A stretch of 64,000 nucleotides of DNA from JBELHR01 sp049607205 (lineage in GTDB: Bacteria > Bacteroidota > Bacteroidia > Flavobacteriales > Flavobacteriaceae), in contig JBMYWH010000003.1 in assembly GCA_049607205.1 (NCBI GenBank), positions 62,001-126,000 on the forward strand, in the 5' to 3' direction. Below, in pieces: positions 1 through 8,410 of this stretch. Positions within the stretch are counted from its first letter, which is position 1; each line of letters starts with the position of its first letter. Under the pieces are notes generated by a model. That model did no database searches. It was not told the DNA's origin and saw nothing but the letters and a program-made list of their open reading frames with translations. Both the position numbers and the translations under genes were made by a program.

Positions 1-264
1 CCAGAGATTTGTTCAGAAATCAAAAAAAGCACCTTGCTTTATCACGAAGCAACCTTCTTAGAATCTGAAGCCAATTTAGCCGAAAAAACTAAGCACAGTA
101 CAGCCTTACAGGCTGCAAAAATTGCAGATCAAGCAGAAGTAGGCAAACTACTTTTAGGCCACTACTCCAATCGCTATCCAAATACGGAAGTATTTGAGCA
201 AGAAGCAAAAAGTATCTTCAAAAACTCGGAGGCCGTACATGCAGGTCAAACGATTTTATTTTAA
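1..264 (+). CDS. rnz: Ribonuclease Z, C-terminal fragment
   Basis: The reading frame is open from the first base, so only the last 87 residues are present and the start lies outside the window. The fragment reads HEATFLE, then HSTALQAAKIA, LLLGHYSNRY and a tail of EAKSIF. These are the C-terminal motifs of the tRNase Z / ElaC branch of the metallo-beta-lactamase fold; the His in HEATF and the His in LGHYS correspond to late conserved residues of that family. The enzyme endonucleolytically removes the 3' trailer of tRNA precursors in the cytoplasm, which fits tRNA genes here that carry no encoded CCA. It ends 4 bases inside the convergent CoA-binding gene. The identification is firm although the metal-binding HxHxDH motif is not visible. 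Confidence 0.88.
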   Translation, partial: PEICSEIKKSTLLYHEATFLESEANLAEKTKHSTALQAAKIADQAEVGKLLLGHYSNRYPNTEVFEQEAKSIFKNSEAVHAGQTILF

Positions 265-629
265 TACTGTCCAGTACTTAATAACACTAATGAACAAGCC
301 TCTTCAACCTCAATTCCTTCGGCTTGGAGAAGCTTGTAGAACTCAGGGTTTTCGGTTCCCGGATTAAAAATAACCCTCCTTGGAGACAGGTCTAATATCG
401 GTCTATAAAAAGATGATTGTAAGGAAGGTCGCACATAAAGACTTACCGTATCAACATCCCATTGGGCATTCCATATGCTTTCTATTTTCAAGCCCTTCAC
501 TTCACCTTTACTCTTCCCAAAAGGGATTACTCCTAAACCGTGTTTCAAGAGCTTATCTACCAACAAATTAGCATAACGTGTTGAATTAGCAGAAACCCCT
601 AGAACTAAAGTTTTATCGTCTTTATTCAT
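261..629 (-). CDS. CoA-binding domain protein (YccU-like Rossmann fold)
   Basis: A 122-residue protein that is essentially one Rossmann-type CoA-binding domain (CoA_binding_2 family). The N-terminal TLVLGVSANSTRYAN resembles the nucleotide-binding loop of the family. It is followed by GVIPFGKSKGEVKGLKI, a middle VDTVSLYVRPS and a late RVIFNPGTENPEF, which match the usual strand-loop pattern (VIPVNP, vDvVdvF, v.fnPGteN). Family members are about 120-140 residues and soluble; their physiological role is unknown, although nucleotide or CoA binding has been seen in structures of relatives. It converges on rnz with a 4-base overlap. No membrane segment or signal peptide is present. Confidence 0.75.
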   Translation of the reverse strand: MNKDDKTLVLGVSANSTRYANLLVDKLLKHGLGVIPFGKSKGEVKGLKIESIWNAQWDVDTVSLYVRPSLQSSFYRPILDLSPRRVIFNPGTENPEFYKLLQAEGIEVEEACSLVLLSTGQY

Positions 630-643
630 ATACTAAAATTTAA

Positions 644-703
644 GTTAAACAGTGTTAAATACTGTTAATCTACGTAACAAGATACTGAAAACGTACGTCT
701 TCA
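644..703 (+). promoter_or_regulatory. Three tandem decamers and a palindrome upstream of the TonB receptor
   Basis: Three decamers run head to tail at exact 10-base steps: GTTAAACAGT (644-653), GTTAAATACT (654-663), GTTAATCTAC (664-673). The first two also form an inverted repeat AACAGT-N7-ACTGTT. Further on, TGAAAACGTACGTCTTCA (686-703) is palindromic at 16 of 18 positions. The region lies between the divergent CoA-binding gene and the TonB receptor start at 737. The repeats are visible directly; a role as binding sites for a regulator is inferred. Confidence 0.45.
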
Positions 704-736
704 TAGCATAACCAACCAAAAATCAACCAAACCAAC

Positions 737-3151
737 ATGAAGACTTTTATTCAAGCTCTCTTCTTAGTATTTACCCTAGTATCACAAGCCCAAATGTCCG
801 AAGAATACCTTCCAAAAAAAGGAAGTATTTCAGGCCAAGTAAGTGATTCGTTGACTACAACGCCACTCCCTTATGTAAATGTTGTTATTAATGATCTTAA
901 TAAGGCCATGATAAGCGGAGGAATCACTAATGACAATGGGGTATTTCAAATTAAGAACTTAGACTTTGGAAATTATACTTTAAGCGTCCAATATATGGGC
1001 TATAAAACCTTCACTACTCCTTTCGAGTTGACTAAGGAAAATTTCAAAATAGACCTCGGAGTTATCCATCTTCAAGAAGATTCAGCTCAATTAGATGAAG
1101 TAGAGATTCGGGCAGAGACCTCCACGGTAGAACAAAAAATTGACCGAAGAGTAATTAATGTAGGAAAAGACCTTACTGCAGCCGGAGCTACTGCGGCTGA
1201 ATTGTTAAACAATGTACAGTCGGTTACCGTAGATTCTCAAACAGGGAACATCTCTTTAAGGGGAAATGAAAATGTAAGAGTTCTCGTGGATGGAAAACCA
1301 ACTAATGTAAGCCCAGCTCAAATCCTTCAACAGATTCCTTCCTCTTCAATAAAAAGCGTAGAGCTAATTACAAATCCTTCTGCTAAATACAATCCAGAAG
1401 GAATGAGTGGAATTATTAATATTGTCTTACATAAAGGTGCACGTATTGGATTCAATGGAACTCTAAATGCAGGAGTAACTCAGGGAAAAAACACACGATA
1501 CAACGGATCTTTAGATTTAAACTACAAAACGGGAATTGTGAACTTCTTTGCAAACTATGGATACAATTATGGAAATCAAGAAAATCATGGTTATGTTGAT
1601 CGTCCTGAGGATGATTTACTGCAAGAATTTGATTTTTTGAACACCAACAGATCTAATTTATTGAAAGCCGGAGCTGATTTATATCTGAACGATAAAAACA
1701 CGGTTTCCTTTTATGCCACCTTAAATGATTACAAAGGTACTAATCAAGGTACGACCATGATTACTGAAAACAATCAACTCAATTTTAACAGTCTTTTCAC
1801 CGCAGAACCGACGAATCAAAGTGAAACTTACAATTTAAACTATGCTCTGGATTTTGACAAAGAAGGTCATAATATTGAACTAGAAGGGACTTGGTCTTCC
1901 ACTGATGCTCCTGAATATGCAACATACCAAGAAGAACTAGACCCTAACAATCCTAATCAAAACTATATTAATGACGTCACAAACGACCGTTCCAATTCTT
2001 TGATAAACTTGGACTATGTCAATCCTTTAGGAGAAAACATGAAATTAGAATTGGGACTTGAAAGTCGAATTAATAACACACAAAATCAAAACATCACCAC
2101 TCAAGAAGATCCGGTTATAGAAGATTCGCGTGTCATTTATGTGGACCGACCAAATTCCTCTTTTAGATATGATCGTGAAATTTATTCGGCATATGTAAAT
2201 TTCAATCAGCAATTAGAAAAATTCTCTTATCAGCTTGGTGCTCGTTTTGAGCAATATTTAGTAGATGGTAACTTCCAACAAGGAGATGACAATCAAGACT
2301 ATTCAGATCAAATATTTAGTATTTATCCATCAGCATACCTCAACTATAATCCAAGTCAAAAGAACAACTATCAATTGAGTTTTTCCAGACGTGTTGATCG
2401 ACCAGGAATTCAACAAGTTAACCCTATTAGAGAATGGTCAACCCCTTTAATTACGTCAGTAGGAAATCCAGAATTAGACCCACAATTCACCAACTCCTAT
2501 GAGTTTAACTATACACATAACTTTGAAAAAGGATCATTCACTACAGGATTGTTTTACAGATATGTAACTGGAAACATCTCACGAATTTTAAATGTCGACC
2601 CAGAAGATAATGAAAAGATCATACTTTCTTATTTCAACACCGAGGATAATGAGCGTTATGGAGTAGAGCTATCCTTTGCTTATAAATTTGCCAACTGGTG
2701 GAGGTTTAATGCTAGTGGGGATCTTTATTATCAGGAACAAAGTGGCGTATCAAATGGGGAAAACATCACCGTATCAAACAACGCAATCAATTTTAGAATT
2801 CAAAATAACTTTACAGCAAGTAAAAATCTAAGATTCCAACTTTTTGCCATGTATCGTGGTGGTGGAAGAGACATTCAATTCGAGGTAGATCCAATGTGGA
2901 TGATCAATGCAGGAGTAAATTACAATGTTCTAAAAGGAAAAGGATCTTTGACTTTTAGAGTGAATGACATCTTCCAAGGAATGAAATTCAAATTTGAATC
3001 TACCAATCCTTATGTTCAAAACGGACAATTCAATTGGGAGTCAAGGACTGCTTATTTAGGGTTCAATTACAGGTTCGGTTCTGGTAAGAACAAAGCTAAA
3101 AGAAGAAAACGAAGAGATAATAACGAAACCAGTGGTGGTGGATTTATATAA
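737..3151 (+). CDS. TonB-dependent outer membrane receptor, OMP_b-brl_3 type
   Basis: This 804-residue protein starts with a signal peptide ending near SQAQ (residue 19). Next comes a CarboxypepD_reg-like domain at about residues 31-115 (ISGQVSDSLT...YVNVVIN...GYKTF), then a TonB plug domain at about 128-235 (NISLRGNENVRVLVDGKPTNVSPAQILQ in two stretches). The rest is a long outer membrane beta-barrel of the family found in many Bacteroidota. It lacks the SusC length and has no susD partner, so it more likely imports a small ligand or metal complex than a glycan. The barrel ends in an unusual basic tail (KNKAKRRKRRDNNE) after the last strand (YLGFNYRFG). The gene stands alone with a strong terminator after it and ordered repeats in front of it. 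Confidence 0.85.
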   Translation: MKTFIQALFLVFTLVSQAQMSEEYLPKKGSISGQVSDSLTTTPLPYVNVVINDLNKAMISGGITNDNGVFQIKNLDFGNYTLSVQYMGYKTFTTPFELTKENFKIDLGVIHLQEDSAQLDEVEIRAETSTVEQKIDRRVINVGKDLTAAGATAAELLNNVQSVTVDSQTGNISLRGNENVRVLVDGKPTNVSPAQILQQIPSSSIKSVELITNPSAKYNPEGMSGIINIVLHKGARIGFNGTLNAGVTQGKNTRYNGSLDLNYKTGIVNFFANYGYNYGNQENHGYVDRPEDDLLQEFDFLNTNRSNLLKAGADLYLNDKNTVSFYATLNDYKGTNQGTTMITENNQLNFNSLFTAEPTNQSETYNLNYALDFDKEGHNIELEGTWSSTDAPEYATYQEELDPNNPNQNYINDVTNDRSNSLINLDYVNPLGENMKLELGLESRINNTQNQNITTQEDPVIEDSRVIYVDRPNSSFRYDREIYSAYVNFNQQLEKFSYQLGARFEQYLVDGNFQQGDDNQDYSDQIFSIYPSAYLNYNPSQKNNYQLSFSRRVDRPGIQQVNPIREWSTPLITSVGNPELDPQFTNSYEFNYTHNFEKGSFTTGLFYRYVTGNISRILNVDPEDNEKIILSYFNTEDNERYGVELSFAYKFANWWRFNASGDLYYQEQSGVSNGENITVSNNAINFRIQNNFTASKNLRFQLFAMYRGGGRDIQFEVDPMWMINAGVNYNVLKGKGSLTFRVNDIFQGMKFKFESTNPYVQNGQFNWESRTAYLGFNYRFGSGKNKAKRRKRRDNNETSGGGFI

Positions 3152-3200
3152 AATTGAATTAATGCCTATAGTTATTTGAATCAATCGCATTATTCATTAC

Positions 3201-3239
3201 AAATGCCCAACTCAGTCAAAGTTGGGCATTTATTTTTTT
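3201..3239 (+). terminator. Rho-independent terminator after the TonB receptor gene
   Basis: AAATGCCCAAC and GTTGGGCATTT form an 11-bp stem with a 9-base loop, followed by a T run. It lies between the receptor stop and the enolase start and rules out longer upstream starts for enolase. Confidence 0.88.
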
Positions 3240-3259
3240 CGTATCTTAAAAGGAAAAAA

Positions 3260-4531
3260 ATGAGTACTAAAATCACAGATTTAAAAGCCTTAGAAATTTT
3301 AGATTCGAGAGGGAATCCTACGGTTAGAGTTTATGTTACTCTAGCAGACGGAACAACAAGCTATAGTTCTGTACCTTCAGGAGCCTCTACTGGACAAAAT
3401 GAAGCTGTCGAGCTGAGAGATAATGACCCTGAACGATATGGTGGCAAAGGGGTGTTAGCAGCTGTTAACCACGTCAACACCACATTGAGATCAGCATTAA
3501 TCGGTATCGAAGCGAATGAGCAAGCAAAAATCGATTACCTCATGATCGATTTAGATGGTACCGACAACAAGTCTAGAATAGGAGCAAATGCAATCCTAGG
3601 GGTTTCTATGGCCGTGGCAAAAGCGGCAGCTCAATCCGCAGAATTACCCTTATACCAGTATTTAGGAGGACCTAATTCTGTAAGGATTCCAGTCCCATGT
3701 ATGAATATTTTGAACGGAGGAGAACATTCCGATAATTCTGTTGATTTCCAAGAATTCATGCTAGTCCCTAAAGGAGCTCCTAACTTCACGGAAGGTTTAA
3801 GATATGTAGCAGAAACTTTTCATACGCTTAAAGGAATTTTAAAAAGTAGAAAACTTGCAACTTCTGTAGGAGATGAAGGTGGATTTGCTCCTGATGCTTC
3901 CTCTAATGAGGCCGCAATAGAACTTATCATCGAAGCAATCAATAAAGCAGGATACACACCTGGAAAGGACTTATTCATTGCCTTAGATAGTGCTGCAAAT
4001 TCATTTTCACCACAACTAGACAACCACTATGATTTAAGCTGGTCTGGTGCCGGAAAAATGACCTCTGATCAGTTGATTGAACTTTCTGGAGAGTGGCTCA
4101 AAAAATATCCAATCATCCTTTGGGAAGACCCATTAAGTGAGGGTGACTGGGATGGTTTTGCCAAGTTTACTGCTAAATATGGCGATCAAATTGAAGTAGT
4201 AGGTGATGATATATTTGTAACCAATACTAAGTTTATAAAAAAAGGAATTGAACATAAAACTGCAAATTCCTGTTTGATTAAACTCAATCAAATTGGAACC
4301 GTGACAGAAACCATTGAAGCTGTCAAAATGTGTCAGGAAGCTGGATGGCGTTATTTCTTATCCCATAGATCGGGCGAAACAGAAGATACCTTCTTAGCTG
4401 ATTTTGCTGTAGCAATGGGTGGAGGGCATCTCAAAACAGGATCAGCCTCTCGAGGAGAACGAATTGCAAAATATAATCGTTTACTTGAAATCGAACATGA
4501 GCTCGGTGATCAAGCCAAGTATTATTGGTAA
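3260..4531 (+). CDS. eno: Enolase (phosphopyruvate hydratase)
   Basis: This 423-residue enzyme interconverts 2-phosphoglycerate and phosphoenolpyruvate in glycolysis. The N-terminus has EILDSRGNPTVRV and the mobile loop SGASTG. The centre has VGDEGGFAP. The magnesium ligands appear in ALDSAANSF, LWEDPLSEGDWDGF and VVGDDIFVTN, and the catalytic lysines in LIKLNQIGTVTET and KTGSASRGERIAKYN, with SHRSGETED intact. Length is close to the usual 425-435. The ATG at 3260 is chosen because the frame upstream of it encodes the preceding terminator. Several positions differ from typical housekeeping enolases (LDSAANSF for LDCAASEF, WEDPLSE for IEDGLDE), so it could be a second enolase; all catalytic residues remain. 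A possible -7 box TATCTTAA sits at 3242-3249. Confidence 0.93.
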   Translation: MSTKITDLKALEILDSRGNPTVRVYVTLADGTTSYSSVPSGASTGQNEAVELRDNDPERYGGKGVLAAVNHVNTTLRSALIGIEANEQAKIDYLMIDLDGTDNKSRIGANAILGVSMAVAKAAAQSAELPLYQYLGGPNSVRIPVPCMNILNGGEHSDNSVDFQEFMLVPKGAPNFTEGLRYVAETFHTLKGILKSRKLATSVGDEGGFAPDASSNEAAIELIIEAINKAGYTPGKDLFIALDSAANSFSPQLDNHYDLSWSGAGKMTSDQLIELSGEWLKKYPIILWEDPLSEGDWDGFAKFTAKYGDQIEVVGDDIFVTNTKFIKKGIEHKTANSCLIKLNQIGTVTETIEAVKMCQEAGWRYFLSHRSGETEDTFLADFAVAMGGGHLKTGSASRGERIAKYNRLLEIEHELGDQAKYYW

Positions 4532-4537
4532 TCATAA

Positions 4538-4574
4538 AAAAAACCTGTCTTTTAAAAGACAGGTTTTTTTTTAT
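4538..4574. terminator. Bidirectional terminator between eno and fabH
   Basis: AAAAACCTGTCT and AGACAGGTTTTT pair around a short TTTAAA loop, with A and T runs on both flanks. It serves two convergent genes. Confidence 0.88.
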
Positions 4575-4587
4575 TTTACACTTTATA

Positions 4588-5595
4588 TTACCATCTCATA
4601 ATTACAGAACCCCAAGTAAATCCAGAACCGAAAGCAGCAAGAACAACTAAGTCTCCGTCTTTCACTCGTCCTTCTTCCCATGCCTCAGTCAATGCGATAA
4701 CTATAGAAGCGGCAGTGGTATTACCATATTTCATGATATTATTGAATACCTGATCATCTCTTAGTTTAAATTTCTTTTGAATAAATTGAGAAATTCTCAA
4801 ATTAGCCTGATGTGGAACCAATAAATCAATTTGATCAGCTGTCAAATTATTCTTAGTTAAGCCCTCGACAATAGCCTCTGAGAAACGTACTACTGCATGT
4901 TTAAATACAAATTGACCATTCATATAAGGATAATAAGAAACATCATCTGGATCATTAGCCTCCATGATCTCAGGAACCCATCTATTAGTACTAGGCCCGA
5001 TTAGTGCAAGTTCCTTAGCATGCTTTCCTTCTGAATGCAGGTGAGAGGATAAAATTCCTTTACCTGCCTCCTCCGTTCTTGAAAGTACAGCTGCCCCAGC
5101 TCCATCACCAAAGATAACAGTCACTCCTCTACCTCTTGTAGATTTTTCCAATCCACCAGAGTGATTCTCAGATCCAATTACAAGTATATTCTTATACATT
5201 CCTGTTTTAATAAACTGGTCAGCAATAGACAATGAGTAAATAAACCCTGAACATTGGTTTCTAACATCAAGAGCACCAACGGTCCCTAAGCCTAATAATT
5301 CTTGTACCTCTACTCCACCTCCAGGAAAATATAAATCCGGACTCAAAGTGGCAAAAATAATAAAATCAATGTCTTTTTTTTCTAATCCAGAACGTTCAAT
5401 CGCTATTTCGGCAGCCTTAGCCCCCATCACAGAAGTAGAATCTCCTGAACCTTTTTCTATCCATCTTCTTTCTTTGATTCCTGTTCGTTCTTGAATCCAA
5501 GCATCGTTAGTGTCCATAAACTTTGAAAGGTCGTCATTGGTCACTACATTGTCAGGCACATAATGTCCTAATCCTATTATTTTTGAATTATACAT
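4588..5595 (-). CDS. fabH: 3-oxoacyl-ACP synthase III (FabH)
   Basis: This 335-residue condensing enzyme starts fatty acid synthesis by joining an acyl-CoA primer to malonyl-ACP. The Cys-His-Asn triad is visible: Cys115 in VRNQCSGFIY, His262 in LVPHQANLRI and Asn292 in KYGNTTAASI. The N-terminal DAWIQERTGIKERRW and the late FGSGFTWGSVI are also family signatures. The protein is full length. It is transcribed away from htpG and ends at a terminator shared with eno. Flavobacteria often have more than one FabH, including versions for branched-chain primers; the primer preference of this one cannot be read from sequence. Confidence 0.94.
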   Translation of the reverse strand: MYNSKIIGLGHYVPDNVVTNDDLSKFMDTNDAWIQERTGIKERRWIEKGSGDSTSVMGAKAAEIAIERSGLEKKDIDFIIFATLSPDLYFPGGGVEVQELLGLGTVGALDVRNQCSGFIYSLSIADQFIKTGMYKNILVIGSENHSGGLEKSTRGRGVTVIFGDGAGAAVLSRTEEAGKGILSSHLHSEGKHAKELALIGPSTNRWVPEIMEANDPDDVSYYPYMNGQFVFKHAVVRFSEAIVEGLTKNNLTADQIDLLVPHQANLRISQFIQKKFKLRDDQVFNNIMKYGNTTAASIVIALTEAWEEGRVKDGDLVVLAAFGSGFTWGSVIMRW

Positions 5596-5741
5596 ATTCT
5601 TACTTCTTTTAATGTCTGTTTATAACTATCAAATATAAGGAATTTTGAACGTTTTAAACAACTATCTGACATCTTGTCACAAAAAGCATTTTGGTATTTT
5701 TTTTGACATAGCATTAATACTAACATTTAAATAAATATAAA

Positions 5742-7634
5742 ATGGCTAAAGGAAATATTAATGTTTCTGTGGAAAACATCTTTCCACTTATTAAAAAGTT
5801 TCTTTACTCGGATCACGAGATATTTTTAAGAGAATTGATTTCGAATGCAACGGATGCTACTTCTAAACTGAAGCACTTGACAACAATGGGAGAGGCTCCT
5901 GGAGTTGAGTATGGAACTCCTCAAATAGAAATCAAAATTGATAAAGAGAATAAAACACTTCACGTAATCGACCAAGGGATTGGGATGACCGAAGAAGAAG
6001 TAGAAAAATACATCAACCAAATCGCATTTTCTGGAGCAGAAGAGTTCTTAGAACAGTATAAAGATAAGGTTGAAGATGCTGGGATTATAGGACACTTCGG
6101 ACTTGGGTTCTATTCTGCATTCATGGTAGCTGACAAAGTAGACATCATCACAAATTCTTTTAAAGAAGGTGCTGCTGTAAAATGGACCTGTGACGGTTCT
6201 CCAGAATATACTCTGGAAGAAGTAGAGAAAAAAGACAGAGGTACAGAAATAGTTCTTCATATTGCTGAAGATTCATTAGAGTTCCTAGAAGAATCTAAGA
6301 TTAACGAATTGTTGACTAAGTACAACAGATTCAATCAAATTCCAATCAAATTTGGAACAAAAGAGGAAACCTTACCTAAAGCAGAAGATGCTCCTGAAGA
6401 TCAAGAGGCAGAAAAAGTAACTGTTGACAATATCATCAACAATACAAACCCAGCTTGGACACGTAAACCATCTGATCTAAACGATGAGGACTACAAGAAC
6501 TTCTATAGAGAATTATACCCTATGCAGTTTGATGATCCTTTATTCCAAATCCACTTGAACGTTGATTATCCATTTAACTTAACGGGTATCTTGTACTTCC
6601 CTAAATTAAGTCCAAATGTAGATTTACAAAAGGATAAAATCCAATTGTACCAAAACCAAGTTTTTGTAACAGACAACGTAGAAGGAATCGTACCTGACTT
6701 TTTACAGATGCTAAGAGGAGTAATTGATTCTCCAGATATTCCATTGAATGTATCGAGATCTTATCTTCAAGCTGATGGAAACGTTAAGAAGATTTCTGGA
6801 TATATTACTAAGAAAATTGCGGATAAATTAAGTTCAATGTTCAAAAAGGACAGAGCTGATTTTGAAACAAAATGGAATGATATCAAAGTTATTATTGAGT
6901 ATGGAATGCTTTCTGAGGATAAGTTCTTCGAAAAGGCGGAAAAATTTGCGCTTTACCCTACAGTAGACGACAAATTCTTGACCCTTTCAGAGCTCAAAGA
7001 ACAAACTAAGGATGCGCAAACGGATAAGGATGGAAATCACATTATTCTTTATGCTGCAAACAAAGAAGCACAACATAGCTATATTGAATCAGCAAAAGCT
7101 AAAGGATATGAAGTATTGTTATTAGACTCTCCAATCGTATCTCACTTAATGCAAAAACTAGAAACTTCTAATGAAAAGATGAAGTTTGTACGTGTAGATT
7201 CTGATCATGTAGACAATCTAATTCAAAAAGACGAAGAGAAGATCTCTAAACTTACTGACAAGGAACAAGAATCTTTAAAACCTATAATCGAGGCCAACGT
7301 TCCTAAAGAAACCTATACTGTTCAACTTGAGGCTATGGATTCTTCGGAAAACCCATTTATCATTACCGTTCCTGAATTCATGAGAAGAATGAAAGAAATG
7401 AATGCTACTGGTGGTGGCGGAGGAATGTTCGGAATGGGCAACATGCCAGAGATGTACAATTTAGTGGTGAACACCAACAACGATTTGGTTGGTGAAATTC
7501 TGAATTCCAAAGATGAATCAAAACAAAAAGAATTGATTCAACAATCTTTTGATCTTGCTAAGTTGTCTCAAAACCTATTACACGGAGAAGATTTGACAAA
7601 TTTCATTAAAAGAAGTTTTGATCTTATTAAATAA
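5742..7634 (+). CDS. htpG: Chaperone HtpG (Hsp90)
   Basis: This 630-residue cytoplasmic ATP-dependent chaperone has the GHKL ATP-binding fold at residues 1 to about 220: ELISNATDAT (Glu31, Asn35, Asp38), DQGIGMT (Asp77) and GHFGLGFYSAF (117-127). The middle domain includes NPAWTRKPSDL and RGVIDSPDIPLNVSRSYLQ, the characteristic Hsp90 sequence with the catalytic-loop Arg. The C-terminal dimerisation part carries a Gly/Met-rich insert (GGGGGMFGMGNMPEM) seen in some Bacteroidota homologues. It is monocistronic, divergent from fabH and followed by a terminator. No CIRCE-like element was found; a promoter in 5700-5730 is possible but does not match the consensus well. Confidence 0.96.
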   Translation: MAKGNINVSVENIFPLIKKFLYSDHEIFLRELISNATDATSKLKHLTTMGEAPGVEYGTPQIEIKIDKENKTLHVIDQGIGMTEEEVEKYINQIAFSGAEEFLEQYKDKVEDAGIIGHFGLGFYSAFMVADKVDIITNSFKEGAAVKWTCDGSPEYTLEEVEKKDRGTEIVLHIAEDSLEFLEESKINELLTKYNRFNQIPIKFGTKEETLPKAEDAPEDQEAEKVTVDNIINNTNPAWTRKPSDLNDEDYKNFYRELYPMQFDDPLFQIHLNVDYPFNLTGILYFPKLSPNVDLQKDKIQLYQNQVFVTDNVEGIVPDFLQMLRGVIDSPDIPLNVSRSYLQADGNVKKISGYITKKIADKLSSMFKKDRADFETKWNDIKVIIEYGMLSEDKFFEKAEKFALYPTVDDKFLTLSELKEQTKDAQTDKDGNHIILYAANKEAQHSYIESAKAKGYEVLLLDSPIVSHLMQKLETSNEKMKFVRVDSDHVDNLIQKDEEKISKLTDKEQESLKPIIEANVPKETYTVQLEAMDSSENPFIITVPEFMRRMKEMNATGGGGGMFGMGNMPEMYNLVVNTNNDLVGEILNSKDESKQKELIQQSFDLAKLSQNLLHGEDLTNFIKRSFDLIK

Positions 7635-7655
7635 AACACCTTCTATTTAAGGGCT

Positions 7656-7688
7656 AAAGCTGCACTATTTTTAGTGCAGCTTTTTTTT
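7656..7688 (+). terminator. Terminator after htpG
   Basis: AAAGCTGCAC and GTGCAGCTTT form a 10-bp stem around a loop of about 9 bases, followed by eight or more T. Confidence 0.9.
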
Positions 7689-7833
7689 AATTAATTAATT
7701 TACAAGCAGTTGTTGTTTAATTAAAGATTTTTAATTAATTTAGAAGAACGATAGTCCTACCAGACGAAATTTATTTCATTCATTGAAAAGACACCCCTTT
7801 TTACTAGAGAAATAATTATTAAACTCCGCAAAC

Positions 7834-8340
7834 ATGAGGGAGTACCTGAAAGAATTAAACGTTGGGAGAAAGAGCCCGAACTTCAAAGCCTTATCTTCTG
7901 AGGGACCTATTGACTTTCATCATTGGTCCAAATCGAAATGGTCTTTATTATTTTTAGCGCCTTGCCAATTCATCAATGAGGGTAACCCTTATTTCATGGC
8001 TGAAACTAAAGTGGGGCTTCAGCAGCTCAATATGCAAGTTATTGCCTTAACTCAAAGTTTTGAAAACTCTGAATATTGGGGAGGTTCACAGACTAAAACT
8101 AGAATCCCAATTTCCTTTCCTGTAATCTACGATGTGAACAACATGATTCAACAAAAGTTTGATCATGGATTTGATTCAAATTCTGATGAAGAACTCAATC
8201 GAATTTACATTTTAGATACGAACAATACCGTTAGACAAATAATTACGTTTAAGAAAAAAATCAAAATAGATATCAATGATTTGATAATGGTCGTTAATAG
8301 TTTAAAAACGACCTCTTGTCATCATTTGATAAAAACATAA
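7834..8340 (+). CDS. Peroxiredoxin-like protein lacking the peroxidatic cysteine
   Basis: This 168-residue protein follows the 1-Cys (Prx6-type) peroxiredoxin pattern: KSPNFKALSSEGPIDFHHW, then LLFLAPCQF, then a late RIYILDTNNTVRQIITF resembling the family's RavfIiDp..kIr. At the active site Prx6 proteins read HPADFTPVCTTEL, whereas this one reads APCQFINEGNPYF, so the essential Thr and peroxidatic Cys are replaced by Ile47 and Gly50. The only nearby thiol is Cys44; another Cys lies in the C-terminal TTSCHH. The protein is shorter than the 210-220 of Prx6, the C-terminal domain being cut. A peroxidase role is unlikely by sequence; a redox-sensing or structural role is conjecture. It stands alone in a 200-base AT-rich setting. 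Confidence 0.6.
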   Translation: MREYLKELNVGRKSPNFKALSSEGPIDFHHWSKSKWSLLFLAPCQFINEGNPYFMAETKVGLQQLNMQVIALTQSFENSEYWGGSQTKTRIPISFPVIYDVNNMIQQKFDHGFDSNSDEELNRIYILDTNNTVRQIITFKKKIKIDINDLIMVVNSLKTTSCHHLIKT

Positions 8341-8342
8341 AG

Positions 8343-8410
8343 AAAAGGGGGTAATTGTTGTTTTTGTTTTCATGAGTTAGTTAGTTACACGTTGAATTAC
8401 CTCCTTTTTT
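8343..8410. terminator. Possible long-loop hairpin between convergent genes
   Basis: AAAAGGGGGTAATT (8343-8356) pairs with AATTACCTCCTTTT (8395-8408) over 14 bp with one G-T pair. The loop is about 38 bases, long for an intrinsic terminator, and a short T run follows. The position between convergent genes supports a terminator role. Confidence 0.45.

Noticed and set aside
380..571. Open frame of 63 codons on the plus strand
   Set aside because: It runs antisense within the CoA-binding protein gene and shows no recognisable domain.
4419..4601. Open frame of 60 codons on the plus strand
   Set aside because: It overlaps the end of enolase in another frame and runs through the terminator; no protein-like features.
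7689..7833. AT-rich repeats of TTAATTAA suggesting a regulatory element
   Set aside because: Low-complexity AT runs are expected at this base composition and no ordered spacing was found.
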